The notes beneath the pieces were generated by a model. The model saw nothing but the letters and a program-made list of their open reading frames with translations. It ran no database searches and was not told the origin of the DNA. The position numbers and the translations under genes are program-made. From Streptomyces xanthophaeus (GTDB taxonomy: Bacteria; Actinomycetota; Actinomycetes; Streptomycetales; Streptomycetaceae): a stretch of DNA of 64,000 bases. The stretch spans positions 5,528,501 through 5,592,500 of the forward strand of contig NZ_CP076543.1 of the NCBI RefSeq assembly GCF_030440515.1. The letters run 5' to 3'. This document shows positions 8,116-17,096 of this stretch, piece by piece (positions within the stretch are counted from its first letter, which is position 1; the number at the start of each line of letters is the position of its first letter).

Positions 8116-8943
8116 ATGGCCGCGATACGCCCGCGCAGCACCGTGTCCGCCTGGCAGCCGTCGGTGCCCGGCATCGCCGAGGTCTTCCACGCCCGCTTCA
8201 CCGAGCACGCCTACCCGGCCCACGTGCACGACACCTGGACGCTGATGATCCTCGACGGCGGACGGGTGGACTTCGCCCTCGACGGGGAGCGGCACGGCCT
8301 CGGGGTGTCGGACGTGGTGGTCCTGCTGCCGCCCGGGGTGAGCCACGACGGGCGGACCGTCACCGAGGCCGGGTTCCGCAAGCGCGTGCTGTACCTGGAC
8401 ACCTCGGTGCTCCCGGAGCGGTTGACCGGGGCCGCCGTCGACACCCCGCTGCTGGCCGACCCCGCGCTCCGCGAGCGCGTGCACGGGCTGCACCTGGCGC
8501 TCGCGGACCGGGACCCCTTCGAGGCCGGGTCGCGCCTGGCCTTCGTACGGGAGCGGCTGCACCGCCGGCTGGCGGGGCGCGGGGCCGGAGGGCCGGTGCC
8601 GGTGCCGGGGCCGGTGCCGGGCGCGCGGGTCGCCGTACGGCTGCGGGAGCTGCTCGACGCGCGGGTGACCGAGGGGATCACCCTGGAGGAGGCCTCGGCC
8701 GAGCTCGGGCACCCGCATCCCACGCACCTGATCCGGAGCTTCAAGGCGGCCTACGGGCTGCCGCCGCACGCGTATCTGACCGGGCGGCGGGTGGCGCTGG
8801 CCCGGCGGCTGCTGCTGGCGGGGGTGCGGCCGGCCGAGGCGGCGGTGGCGGCGGGGTTCTACGACCAGGCGCACCTGACACGGCACTTCGGGCGGCATGT
8901 CGGGATCAGCCCGGCGAGGTTCGCCCGATCCGGCCGGTTGTGA
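8116..8943 (+). CDS. AraC-family transcriptional regulator
   Basis: Protein of 275 aa. The N-terminal cupin-like AraC ligand domain contains HARFTEHAYPAHVHDTWTLMIL and VVVLLPPGVSHDG. The C-terminal double helix-turn-helix (about 175-270) includes LEEASAELGHPHPTHLIRSF and AAGFYDQAHLTRHFGRH. ATG 8116 follows TACGTT at 8104-8109 and has no Shine-Dalgarno, suggesting a leaderless message. It is divergent from the cupin gene, its likely target. The linker contains a short proline-valine-glycine repeat (GPVPVPGPVPGA). Confidence 0.9.
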   Translation: MAAIRPRSTVSAWQPSVPGIAEVFHARFTEHAYPAHVHDTWTLMILDGGRVDFALDGERHGLGVSDVVVLLPPGVSHDGRTVTEAGFRKRVLYLDTSVLPERLTGAAVDTPLLADPALRERVHGLHLALADRDPFEAGSRLAFVRERLHRRLAGRGAGGPVPVPGPVPGARVAVRLRELLDARVTEGITLEEASAELGHPHPTHLIRSFKAAYGLPPHAYLTGRRVALARRLLLAGVRPAEAAVAAGFYDQAHLTRHFGRHVGISPARFARSGRL

Positions 8944-9089
8944 AGGGAAGTTGGCCGGTTCGTTGCCTTCCTGTTTCAGGACCTTCCGCTTTCTTTCGAT
9001 TCGGCATATGACAGTTCGGCAGTCCGCGTGGTTCCGCACAGCCCGCACCCGCTCCGCACCCCACCCGCCGAACCAGGAGGAAGGCCTTC

Positions 9090-10172
9090 ATGCGCCTTCG
9101 TACGCTCGCCACCACCGCGGCAGCCACCGCCGTACTCGCCGGATCGCTCGCCCCGCCCGCCGTGGCGGCCGGGGCCCCGAAGGGGAACCGGTCCTGTTCG
9201 CCGTACCTCTCCGTCGCGGGCTACTCCGACGCGCTCGACAAGACCACGATCGACGGGCGCCTGGTCGGTGGCATCTCCGGTCTCGCCGTCGACCGGGACG
9301 GCACGATCGCCGGCATCTCCGACAAGTCGGCCCTGTACTCGCTGAAGGTGGGGCGCGGGGACACCCCGAAGGCCACGGCCACCAAGCGGCTGCCGCTGAC
9401 GGACGGCGGCGGGCAGCCGCTGGACTCCGAGGGGATCGTCGTCGACCGGGACGGCTCGTACCTGGTCACGGACGAGTTCGCGCCCGCGATCCGGCGCTAC
9501 GGCCGGACCGGTGAGGTGCTGGGCACGCTGCCGGTCCCGGACGGCTTCCGGCTCGCGCCGCAGGGGCGGGCGACCGCGAACCAGACCTTCGAGTCGCTGA
9601 CCCTGCTGCCCGGCGGACGCACCCTGGTGGCGGGTGTCGAGGGTGCGCTGGCCGGTGACGGCAAGGACGCGCAGGGCAGGACCCTGCAGCGGATCCAGAC
9701 CTGGGAGCGGCGCGGGAGCGGCGAGTTCGTCCTCGGCCGGCAGTACGCCTACCCGGTGGATCCCGGGCACGGGCTGGTGGAGCTCGCGCCGACGCGCGAC
9801 GGCCGGCTGATCGTGCTGGAGCGCGGCTTCACCCGGGAGTTCGCGATCACGGCACGGCTGTACGTCGCCGATCCCCTGGGTGCGACCGACACCTCCGGGG
9901 TGCAGACGCTGACGGAGGGCGCGGGTCTGCGGGTCGCCCGGAAGACGGCGATCGGGGACTTCGACGACTGCCCGACGCTGGGGGCGCCGTCGAAGCTGCC
10001 GCAGAACCACCCGCTGGTGGACAACATCGAGGGCATGGTGGTCACGGACCACGACGGGACCGGGCGCGTACGGCTGCTGCTGGCCAGCGACGACAACGAG
10101 CTGGCCCAGCAGGTGACGCGGCTGTACCGGGTGGACGTCCGGCTGCCGCAGAGCCGGGACGGGCGGCGTTAG
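9090..10172 (+). CDS. Secreted esterase-like / phytase-like beta-propeller protein
   Basis: Protein of 360 aa. A signal peptide [20 protein letters not shown] is followed by APPAVAAGA, with a likely signal peptidase site after AVA. The mature part has repeated blade-like segments ([54 protein letters not shown]) typical of the 'esterase-like activity of phytase' family. Exported; substrate unknown. The start has a strong AGGAGGAAGG. Its TAG stop overlaps the TAA of the convergent carboxyltransferase gene by 4 bp. Confidence 0.85.
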   Translation: MRLRTLATTAAATAVLAGSLAPPAVAAGAPKGNRSCSPYLSVAGYSDALDKTTIDGRLVGGISGLAVDRDGTIAGISDKSALYSLKVGRGDTPKATATKRLPLTDGGGQPLDSEGIVVDRDGSYLVTDEFAPAIRRYGRTGEVLGTLPVPDGFRLAPQGRATANQTFESLTLLPGGRTLVAGVEGALAGDGKDAQGRTLQRIQTWERRGSGEFVLGRQYAYPVDPGHGLVELAPTRDGRLIVLERGFTREFAITARLYVADPLGATDTSGVQTLTEGAGLRVARKTAIGDFDDCPTLGAPSKLPQNHPLVDNIEGMVVTDHDGTGRVRLLLASDDNELAQQVTRLYRVDVRLPQSRDGRR

Positions 10173-11509
10173 GCCGGGCCGACGATGCCGCGGGCGACCC
10201 CCAGGGCGACCAGGTCCTGGGGGCGGACGCGGAGCTGGTCCGCCGTGGCGGGCGCGGCCGACGGGGGCCGCTTGAGGATGGCCGCCGCCAGTTCCGGGGC
10301 GATCACCGAGAAGTAGCTGTCCGGGGTGACCCAGGTGTTCCCGGGCGCGGCCAGCGCGAGGGCGCCGCCCGAACCGCCCTCGCCGATCAGCAGGGTGGTG
10401 ACGGGGACGGTGGCCGCGGCCAGCGCTGCGAAGGTGTCGGCGATGGCCGCGCCCGCGCCCGCGTGTTCGGCGGCGGCGTCGTTGGCCGCGCCCGGGGTGT
10501 CCACCAGGGTGAGCACCGGGATGCCGAGCCGGTCCGCGAGGCGGATGACGCGGGCGGCCGTACGGTAGCCCGCCGGGCGGGTGGCGGTGCCGCACTGGGC
10601 GGCGTAGGCGACGGCGCGGCCCTCGCGCAGCCCGAATCCGCACAGCATGCCGGGGTCGGTGCCGCCCGCCCGGTCCCCGGAGAGGGGCAGGCGGAGTTCG
10701 AAGTACGCGTCCAGGTACGCGGCGGCGTGCGGCCGGCCGGGGTGCCGGGCTTGCAGGACGGCGTCCCAGCCGGTCGGCGGCGGTGCCACGTCCGCCAGTG
10801 CGCCCGGCGGCTCGACCGGCTCCGCGGGGCGGGGCGCGGCCAGCACGCGGAGCCAGTCGGCGAGGGTGCCGGGCAGCTCGGCGGCCGGCACCACCGCGTC
10901 CACGTGACCGGCGGCGTACTGGCCTTCGGCACAGTAGGCCGCCGGATCCGCGTCCGCCGGACGCACCCGGGACCCGGCGAAGCCGACCTGGGCGCCGGGG
11001 AGCGCGAGGACGACATCGGCGCCGGCGCCCAGGGTGGCCCAGCCGCCGCCCGTGGTCGGATCGCGCAGGACGGCGAGCTGGGGGAGCCCGGCGGCCCGGG
11101 TCAGGACGCACTGGCGGGCCACGCGCTGGAGCTGGGTGAGGGCGAGCATGCCCTCCTGCATCCGGGAGCCGCCGGTGGCGATGAGCGAGACGAGGGGGAG
11201 CCGGTGCGCGCGGGCGTGGGCGTACGCGGCTTCGAGCCGGTCCCCGGTGCGCTGCCCCAGCGAGCCGCCGAGGAAGCCGAACTCGAAGGAGACGACGGTG
11301 GCTTCGTGGCCGCCGACCCGGGCGGTGCCGGTGACCACGGACTCCTGCTCGCCGGTGCGCTCGGCGGCGCGGGCACGGGAGTCGTCGTAGCCGGTCCACT
11401 CCAGGGGGCCGTCGGCGGGAGCCTCCCGCCGGGGCGCGGGGAGTTCGGTGAAGCTGCCGGGGTCGGTCACGGAGGCGATGGCCGCGCGGGCCGAGAGGCG
11501 GGTCGTCAC
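10169..11509 (-). CDS. Acyl-CoA carboxylase carboxyltransferase, fused beta and alpha halves
   Basis: Protein of 446 aa with two crotonase-like halves. The first (about 60-230) resembles AccD ([32 protein letters not shown]). The second (about 260-446) resembles AccA ([40 protein letters not shown]). It transfers the carboxyl group from carboxybiotin to an acyl-CoA, usually acetyl-CoA. The N-terminal zinc ribbon of E. coli AccD is not present. No biotin carboxylase or BCCP gene is adjacent, so partners must be encoded elsewhere. GTG 11509 has GGGGTGA upstream. Confidence 0.88.
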   Translation of the reverse strand: MTTRLSARAAIASVTDPGSFTELPAPRREAPADGPLEWTGYDDSRARAAERTGEQESVVTGTARVGGHEATVVSFEFGFLGGSLGQRTGDRLEAAYAHARAHRLPLVSLIATGGSRMQEGMLALTQLQRVARQCVLTRAAGLPQLAVLRDPTTGGGWATLGAGADVVLALPGAQVGFAGSRVRPADADPAAYCAEGQYAAGHVDAVVPAAELPGTLADWLRVLAAPRPAEPVEPPGALADVAPPPTGWDAVLQARHPGRPHAAAYLDAYFELRLPLSGDRAGGTDPGMLCGFGLREGRAVAYAAQCGTATRPAGYRTAARVIRLADRLGIPVLTLVDTPGAANDAAAEHAGAGAAIADTFAALAAATVPVTTLLIGEGGSGGALALAAPGNTWVTPDSYFSVIAPELAAAILKRPPSAAPATADQLRVRPQDLVALGVARGIVGPA

Positions 11510-11696
11510 GGGGTCACCCCAGGTCGGTCGTCGGTCGTAGGTCGACGGTCGTCGAAGTCGTGCACGGGCGACAGTACTTGGACGGGGCGGCGCCGTGGCG
11601 CCCGGATCGGCGATGAACCGGACCGGGCACGGTCCGGCCATGTGGGGTCGACGAGCCGGGCCGCTCCGCAGGCCCGTGCCCGTCAAGGGGCGCCGG

Positions 11697-12122
11697 TCAG
11701 TGCCCGGGTCCGTGCCGCAGATGGGTCTCCAGGGCCGGGCCCGTCTCGATGCTGTTCTCGTCGAGTCCGTTGGCGATGCGCAGGCGGCCGGCGTCGAAGA
11801 CGAACTCCACCGCCAGGGTCCCCGTCGCCAGGTCACGGCCGGCCGGCCGCCATTCGATCAGCGCGAGGTCGCGCAGCTCATGGCCGAGGAACGGTTCGAG
11901 GCGCGCGTCACGGTGCGACCACTCGGGCGTCGGCCCGGCCTCGTCCCAGCCCGTGATCACCGCCGTGGTCGAGATGGTGCCCCAGCCGATCGAGAGTTCG
12001 TCGAACTTCGTGTGGCAGACCTCCACCCGGGTGCCGTCGAGCGCCGCCAGCCGGGCGCCGTGCGCGTGCCGGACCGCATCGATCCCCACCAGGAAGGACG
12101 GCTCGAAACCGGAGATCCCCAT
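11697..12122 (-). CDS. Conserved hypothetical protein
   Basis: Protein of 141 aa starting MGISGFEPSFLVGIDAVRHAHG. No family is recognised. There is no signal peptide or membrane segment, and the composition alternates beta-type segments (TRVEVCHTKFDELSIGWGT, LAVEFVFDAGRLRIANGLDE) and is acidic near the C-terminus. ATG 12122 was chosen although its Shine-Dalgarno is poor; a GTG 6 nt upstream is an alternative. It lies 62 bp downstream of the LysE-type exporter gene on the same strand and may be co-transcribed. Confidence 0.65.
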   Translation of the reverse strand: MGISGFEPSFLVGIDAVRHAHGARLAALDGTRVEVCHTKFDELSIGWGTISTTAVITGWDEAGPTPEWSHRDARLEPFLGHELRDLALIEWRPAGRDLATGTLAVEFVFDAGRLRIANGLDENSIETGPALETHLRHGPGH

Positions 12123-12184
12123 GTTCACGGGACCGAGTCTCGCCGCCGGAGGGCACTGGGCCGAACCCTCGGCCAGGCGCCCGG

Positions 12185-12913
12185 TCACGGGAGCGGGAGG
12201 GCGATCTTCACCGCGTACGCGGCGACCAGCCCGTAGCCGAGGCGGAAGGTCCAGACGCGGGCGCGGTCCGGGATGCGGGTCCCGGCGAGGGAGCCGAGGG
12301 CCACGAGGGCCTGCTGCCAGAGGAGCGAGGCGGCGCCGACCCCGAGGAGGAACGCGCCCCCGGCCGCACCGGTCCGCAGCGCGGCGCCCTGGGCGGTGGT
12401 GAGGGCGGCGAAGTAGAGCGCGGTGGTGGGGTTGAGGGCGGTCAGCCCGACGTACCGGACGAACGCCTTCCCGGGCCGCGTCGGCACGAACACACCCGCC
12501 CGCCCGGCGCCGGACCCCGACCCGGACCCGGCGCTCGAGCCGTGCCCGGAGTCGGACGCAGCGGCGTCGGCGGCGACCAGGCTGCGGTCCGGCACCGCGC
12601 CGGAACCGGGGGCGCCGCCGGTGGGGCGGGCTCCGGCCAGGCCGCGCGCCGCGATGACCAGCAGGATCACCGCCGAGGCCAGCCGGACCCAGGCCTCGAC
12701 CGGGGAGATGTGGGAGGCCACCCAGGGCCCCAGGACGGTGGCGAGGCCCGCGTAGCCGAGGTCGACCGCAGCGATCCCCGCAGCCGCGGCGACGGCCGTG
12801 CGGCGGTCGCGCATCGCCTCCTGCAGCAGCAGCACGCTCATCGCCCCCATGGGCATCGCCACGCCCAGGCCCGCGGCGGCGCCCGCCAGCGTCGGTGTCA
12901 TCAGTTCGCTCAT
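12185..12913 (-). CDS. LysE/RhtB-family amino-acid exporter with Gly-Ser insert
   Basis: Protein of 242 aa with five to six membrane helices. The start GAAAGLGVAMPMGAMSVLLLQEAM and the middle GLTALNPTTALYFAAL match the LysE/RhtB family (the NP in the fourth helix region is typical). Between helices 3 and 4 there is an unusual low-complexity insert of Ala/Ser/Gly (about residues 108-138), probably cytoplasmic. It exports amino acids from the cytoplasm. It is divergent from an Lrp/AsnC regulator 69 bp away, the classic arrangement of an amino-acid sensor controlling an exporter. Confidence 0.85.
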   Translation of the reverse strand: MSELMTPTLAGAAAGLGVAMPMGAMSVLLLQEAMRDRRTAVAAAAGIAAVDLGYAGLATVLGPWVASHISPVEAWVRLASAVILLVIAARGLAGARPTGGAPGSGAVPDRSLVAADAAASDSGHGSSAGSGSGSGAGRAGVFVPTRPGKAFVRYVGLTALNPTTALYFAALTTAQGAALRTGAAGGAFLLGVGAASLLWQQALVALGSLAGTRIPDRARVWTFRLGYGLVAAYAVKIALPLP

Positions 12914-12982
12914 GGGGCGAGCGTCGGGTCCGGCCTGCGGGGGATGAGCGCGCATACCGGGCCCGGCTGCGAGAATCGCGGT

Positions 12983-13426
12983 ATGGACCGCCTCGACAGG
13001 GAAATCCTCGGCATCCTGCAGCAGGATGCGCGGATCTCGTACCGGGACCTCGGAGTCCGCGTCGGCCTCAGCGCCAACGCCACCGCCGACCGGGTACGGC
13101 GGATGCGCCGCGAAGGGGTGATCCGCGGGTTCACCACGATCGTGGACCCGGCGGCCGACACCGCCGGCGGGCTCGTCGTCTTCATCGACGTCACCCTGCG
13201 CCAGGACACCACCAACGAGGAGTTCGAGCGGCAGGTGGCCAAGCTCTCCGGGATCACCGAGGTCGTGCACGTGACCGGCGAGCACGACTACCTCGTACGC
13301 GCCCGGGCCGCCGACCCCGCCGCCCTCGACGGGCTGCTCCGCCGGATGAAACGGGAGGCGGGTGTGGCCCAGTCCAACACCCGGATCGCACTGCGCGCGG
13401 CCACCCGGCCGGGGCAGTACCCCTAG
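12983..13426 (+). CDS. Lrp/AsnC-family transcriptional regulator
   Basis: Protein of 147 aa. The N-terminal HTH (DREILGILQQDARISYRDLGVRVGLS) is followed by the RAM ligand domain (ITEVVHVTGEHDYLVRARAAD). It binds DNA as an oligomer and senses amino acids. ATG 12983 follows GAGAAT at 12971-12976 without a Shine-Dalgarno, a leaderless pattern. The divergent LysE-type exporter is the likely target. The TAG stop is the end base triplet of the CTAG that begins the 158-bp repeat element. Confidence 0.92.
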   Translation: MDRLDREILGILQQDARISYRDLGVRVGLSANATADRVRRMRREGVIRGFTTIVDPAADTAGGLVVFIDVTLRQDTTNEEFERQVAKLSGITEVVHVTGEHDYLVRARAADPAALDGLLRRMKREAGVAQSNTRIALRAATRPGQYP

Positions 13427-13584
13427 GGGGTGTCTTGCCGATCATGCCGGGCTCGCGGGGCCTGGTGCCGCGCCTCGCCGCGTTGTCCTCGGTCGGCGAC
13501 GCTCCGCGTCGCCTCCCTCGTCCGCCTTGCGATCCACGGCACCAGGCCCCGCTCCCTGATCCGGCCTGATCGACAAGACACCCC
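13427..13584. mobile_element. 158-bp MITE-like palindromic element, copy 1
   Basis: The left end GGGGTGTCTTGCCGATCA and the right end (read inward on the other strand) GGGGTGTCTTGTCGATCA form 24-bp terminal inverted repeats (to 13450 and from 13561) with two mismatches. A second inner pair, GCGGGGCCTGGTGCCG and its complement, extends the hairpin. It is flanked on both sides by CTAG (13423-13426 and 13585-13588), consistent with a 4-bp target duplication. It has no coding capacity. A second copy at 19178-19335 is identical by eye. Each CTAG contains the stop codon of the adjoining convergent gene. Non-autonomous transposition by an IS5-like transposase is inferred, not shown. Confidence 0.85.
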
Positions 13585-14157
13585 CTAGGACGGTGGAGGC
13601 GTCCGGTCACCCGCTGCCGCGTAGCAGTGGACGGTCACCGTCCGTTCCGGGCCCCACCGCTGCTCGACCGTGGCCAGCAACTCCCAGCCCAGACGCTCGT
13701 AGAGGGCCACCGCCGACGCGTCGGAGGCCACGACGTCGAGCACGGGATGCAGATCGCGCTCCCGCGCCTCCCGCGTCGCCCGGGCCATCAGGAGCGCACC
13801 GATCCCAAGGCCGCGTGCCGCCGGAGCGACGAACAGGCGGCCGACCACGGCGGTTGCCGCAGCGCTATCGCCCTCGCGGCTGCTCCACAGCGCGGGCGCC
13901 GCATCGTCCGCCGCACTGCGGGACAGACCGATGTGACCGACGATCCGCCCGTCCAGCTCCGCCACCCAGGCTGCGAGCAGCTCCGGCCCGGACAGCCAGT
14001 CGCCAGGGCGGTCCGGCCAGTTCACGGGGTAGCCGCTGCGCTCGTGGACCTCGGCGAGCACCTGGACGCACGCGCCGAGGTCGGCGTCCGTCCGGGGCCG
14101 GACATGCCGGACCGGGGGTTCGCGTTCGCCGGGCGTCGGAGCACTCTCGTCGTTCAC
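13585..14157 (-). CDS. GNAT-family N-acetyltransferase
   Basis: Protein of about 190 aa. The GNAT core is visible: VRPRTDADLGACVQVLAE (first strand and helix), AELDGRIVGHIGLS, then GRLFVAPAARGLGIGALLMARATREARER with the acetyl-CoA pyrophosphate loop RGLGIG. ASAVALYERLGWELL is the C-terminal signature. It transfers an acyl group to an unknown amine. GTG 14157 (VNDESAPTPGE) is the likely start but lacks a good Shine-Dalgarno, and an upstream ATG would add 16 residues. The stop codon lies in the CTAG flanking the 158-bp element. Confidence 0.88.
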   Translation of the reverse strand: MNDESAPTPGEREPPVRHVRPRTDADLGACVQVLAEVHERSGYPVNWPDRPGDWLSGPELLAAWVAELDGRIVGHIGLSRSAADDAAPALWSSREGDSAAATAVVGRLFVAPAARGLGIGALLMARATREARERDLHPVLDVVASDASAVALYERLGWELLATVEQRWGPERTVTVHCYAAAGDRTPPPS

Positions 14158-14236
14158 CGGAGCATGGAAGCACAGTCCGCGGAGCAGAGGTCTGTGACCA
14201 GGCATTTCCGATGCGCCCCCGCGGAGCCGCGGTAGG

Positions 14237-15850
14237 TCACAGCGCAGACTCCCACGTCACCGTCGTGCCCCGCGCGCCCGACTCGGTACGGCCGTCGTCC
14301 GCCACCGTCAGGCGGACCCGGGACGGGTTCGCGTCCACCTGCACGTCGATGAAGGTGATCTCGCCGCGCCGGTGCGCCGCGGCCAGGGCGCCGCGCAGGG
14401 CCCCGAGCAGGTCGGCCGCCACCGGATCCGGCAGCAGGGCGTCCACCGCGCCCGCGAAGTGCACCGACGGCTGGAAGCCGAGCACCGCCGCCGCCCCGCC
14501 CGTCTCGCGCAGCACCCGCCCCCGGAAGGTCGTCGGGGCGTCGGTCGGCGGCTGCTGGAGGGCGAAGATGGCCGTCCGGACCTCCTGGATGGTGGAGTCG
14601 AGCTCGTCCACGGCCCGGCTGAGCTCGTCGCCCACCGTGTCCCCGGACGGGGCGTTCGCGGCCCGCCGCCGGGTGCTTTCGAGCATCATCTCGGTGGCGA
14701 AGAGCCGCTGGACCACCAGGTCGTGCAGGTCCCGCGCGATCCGGTCGCGGTCCTCGTACACCGCCAGCTGCTCCCGGTCGTGCTGGGCGTCCGCGAGTAC
14801 GAGGGCCAGCGCGGCCTGGGAGGCGAACTGCGAGGCGAGCAGCCGGTCCACCGCGTCGTACGCGGGGCCGCCCCGGGCGCGGGGCAGGGCCAGGGTGCCG
14901 ATCAGCTGGCCGCCGCTCTGCAGGGGAAGCATCATGCTCGGCCCGAACCGCTCCCGCACGTGCGTGGTCATCCGGGGGTCCGTCGCCGAGTCGTCGATGA
15001 AGACGGGTTCGCCGCCGAGGAGTTGTACGAGCACCGGCGAACCGGGGGCGATCGCCGTCCCCACCAGGTCCCCGGGGTCCCCCTGCGTGGAGGCGGCCAC
15101 GATCTCCATGCCGCCCTCGGGGGTCGGCTGGAGCACCACCCCGGCCGCGGCGTCCGCCAGCAGCCGGGCCCGTTCGGCCACGCACTTCAGGGCGTCCGCC
15201 GCGGGGCGTCCGGCGAGCAGGGTCGTGGTCACGGCGGCGGCGCCGTCGATCCAGCGCTCCCGGCGGCGCGCGGTCTCGTAGAGCCGGGCGTTGCCGATCG
15301 CTATGCCCGCCTGCGAGGCCAGGACACGCAGCAGGGCGAGGTCCTCGTCCGTGAAGGAGCCGCCGCCCCGCTTCTCGGTGAGGTAGAGATTGCCGAAGAC
15401 CTCCGTGTGCACCCGGATCGGTACGCCCAGGAGGCTGTGCATGGGCGGGTGGCCCGGCGGGAATCCGGTCGCCCGCGGGTCCTGGGTGACGTCGTCCAGG
15501 AGCAGCGGGCGCGGGTCGCTGACGAGGGCTCCGAGCACGCCGGAGCGCGCGTCCGGCAGGTGCGGGATCGCGGCCCGCTCCTCCTCGGTGAGACCTGCCG
15601 TGAACAGCTGGGTCAGCACGACGCGCTCGGGGTCGACGACCCCGAGCGCTCCGTACCTGGCCGCGCACAGTTCGGTCGCGGAGTCCACGATGTGCTGGAG
15701 CGTGGTGTGCAGCTCCAGATCGGACCCGACGTTGAGGACGGCTTCCAGCAGCACCGGAAGGCTCGCCGCCTCCTCGCCGGGCTCCGCGGGCTCGTAGGAC
15801 TGCCCGGTCTCGTCGGTCTCCTCGGTCTCTTTCGGTTCTTGGGGCCTCAT
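14237..15850 (-). CDS. Dual-GAF histidine-kinase-like protein with degenerate ATPase end
   Basis: Protein of 537 aa. Two GAF domains (about 45-190 and 210-355) resemble DevS/DosS-type sensors. A HisKA_3 dimerisation box follows with DRIARDLHDLVVQRLFATEM, where the His is the phospho-acceptor. The C-terminal ATPase region is odd: the N-box reads LRGALAAAHRR without the usual Asn, and after LTVADDGRTESG the sequence jumps straight to ARGTTVTWESAL. The G1-F-G2 ATP-lid region is therefore absent. It is probably unable to bind ATP normally. The ATG overlaps the TGA of the upstream Mbl-like gene (ATGA), so the two are co-translated. Confidence 0.85.
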   Translation of the reverse strand: MRPQEPKETEETDETGQSYEPAEPGEEAASLPVLLEAVLNVGSDLELHTTLQHIVDSATELCAARYGALGVVDPERVVLTQLFTAGLTEEERAAIPHLPDARSGVLGALVSDPRPLLLDDVTQDPRATGFPPGHPPMHSLLGVPIRVHTEVFGNLYLTEKRGGGSFTDEDLALLRVLASQAGIAIGNARLYETARRRERWIDGAAAVTTTLLAGRPAADALKCVAERARLLADAAAGVVLQPTPEGGMEIVAASTQGDPGDLVGTAIAPGSPVLVQLLGGEPVFIDDSATDPRMTTHVRERFGPSMMLPLQSGGQLIGTLALPRARGGPAYDAVDRLLASQFASQAALALVLADAQHDREQLAVYEDRDRIARDLHDLVVQRLFATEMMLESTRRRAANAPSGDTVGDELSRAVDELDSTIQEVRTAIFALQQPPTDAPTTFRGRVLRETGGAAAVLGFQPSVHFAGAVDALLPDPVAADLLGALRGALAAAHRRGEITFIDVQVDANPSRVRLTVADDGRTESGARGTTVTWESAL

Positions 15851-16884
15851 TCGGCCAGCGGGTTGAGGACCATGGGGGCGATCTTCCCTTCGAGCATCGC
15901 GCCGAGACCGAGCACGGCGCACACGTCCGGCCGTTCCGCGATGGCGACGGGCATTCCGGTGGCGTCCCGCAGCATCTGGTCCAGGCCCGGCAGCAGGGCG
16001 CTGCCGCCCACCATCATGATCCCCCGGTCCGTCAGATCGGCCACCAGGTCCGGCGGGCAGTCCCGCAGCACCTTGCCGATGCCGTCGAGGACGGCGGTGA
16101 GCGGCGTGTGGATGGCGTCCCGGACGGCCGCGGTGTCCACGTGGACGGAGCGGGCCAGTCCGGTGGCCACGTCGCGGCCGTGGATCAGGGTGGAGGCCGG
16201 CCCCTCGGCGGTGAGGCCGTTGCCGTGGAGTGCCAGTTGCAGCGGCCGGACGGCCTGGCTGGGCAACATCAGCTCGTGCGCGTGGCGCAGGTGCTGGACG
16301 ACCGCGTGGTCGATGGCCTCGCCGCCGACCGGGATCCGCTGGGCGGTGACGATGGATCCGAGGGAGAGGACCGCCACCTGGGTGGCCGCGGCCCCGCACA
16401 CCATGATCATCGTCGCGGTCGGCTGCTCCACGGGGAGTCCGCAGCCGACGGCCGCCGCGATCAGGGTGTCGACCAGTTCGACGCGCCGGGCGCCGAGCCC
16501 GACGAGGGTCTCCACGGTGGCCCGCTGGGCGAGCGGGTCCGCGTCGTGCGGGGTGCAGGCGGCGGCCCGCAGCCGCGGCTTGCGGCGCAGGGCGCGCCGC
16601 AGCTTCTCGCCGAGGAGATGACGCAGCATCCGCTGGGCCATCTCGATGTCGACGACGGTGCCGCCGGAGACGGGGCGTACGACCCGGATGTAGTCGGGCG
16701 TGCGGCCGGTCATCCGTTCGGCGAAGGAGCCGACGGCGATGAGTGCGCCGGTGCGCGTGTTGACCGCGGCGACGCTGGGTTCGTCGACCACGAGGCCGGC
16801 GCCCTTGACGTACACGCGGGTTCTTGCCGCCCCCAGGTCGACGGCGACGTGGCAGCGGCGCAACTGCTCAAGACTGACGGTCAC
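15847..16884 (-). CDS. mbl: MreB-like actin homolog (Mbl-type) with altered ATP-binding motifs
   Basis: Protein of 345 aa. The MreB fold is recognisable: VAVDLGAARTRVYVKG (phosphate 1), RPVSGGTVVDIEMAQRMLRHLL, VLSLGSIVTAQRIPVGGEAIDHAV and GIMMVGGSALLPGLDQML (adenosine motif). Phosphate 2, normally DIGGGTTE in MreB, reads VCGAAATQ, losing the Asp, two glycines and the Glu. It is probably a slow or inactive ATPase. Streptomycetes carry such a divergent Mbl beside a canonical MreB, linked to spore-wall synthesis. GTG 16884 has GGGAGGA 6 nt upstream. Translationally coupled to the kinase-like gene. Confidence 0.82.
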   Translation of the reverse strand: MTVSLEQLRRCHVAVDLGAARTRVYVKGAGLVVDEPSVAAVNTRTGALIAVGSFAERMTGRTPDYIRVVRPVSGGTVVDIEMAQRMLRHLLGEKLRRALRRKPRLRAAACTPHDADPLAQRATVETLVGLGARRVELVDTLIAAAVGCGLPVEQPTATMIMVCGAAATQVAVLSLGSIVTAQRIPVGGEAIDHAVVQHLRHAHELMLPSQAVRPLQLALHGNGLTAEGPASTLIHGRDVATGLARSVHVDTAAVRDAIHTPLTAVLDGIGKVLRDCPPDLVADLTDRGIMMVGGSALLPGLDQMLRDATGMPVAIAERPDVCAVLGLGAMLEGKIAPMVLNPLAE

Positions 16885-17096
16885 GGCAGATCCTCCCGAG
16901 AGCACTGACGCAAGAGGGCCGACGGAAATGTCGGTCACTTTTCATATCATCGCGGGCAATTCGGTCTCATGGCCCGTTGGGATGCTCCGGCCGGGGGGTG
17001 CGTCGTGGCTGCATGGGGGTGGATTTCTGTACCGACAGGCAGCACCATGCCCGCACCGCACGCGCTACTCGCGCGTAACAAGGTAGAGGGGACCCG

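Noticed and set aside
13362..13610. Short ORFs within and across the 158-bp element
   Set aside because: They repeat identically in both copies because the DNA repeats; no start signals and dominated by hairpin-derived Arg/Pro codons.
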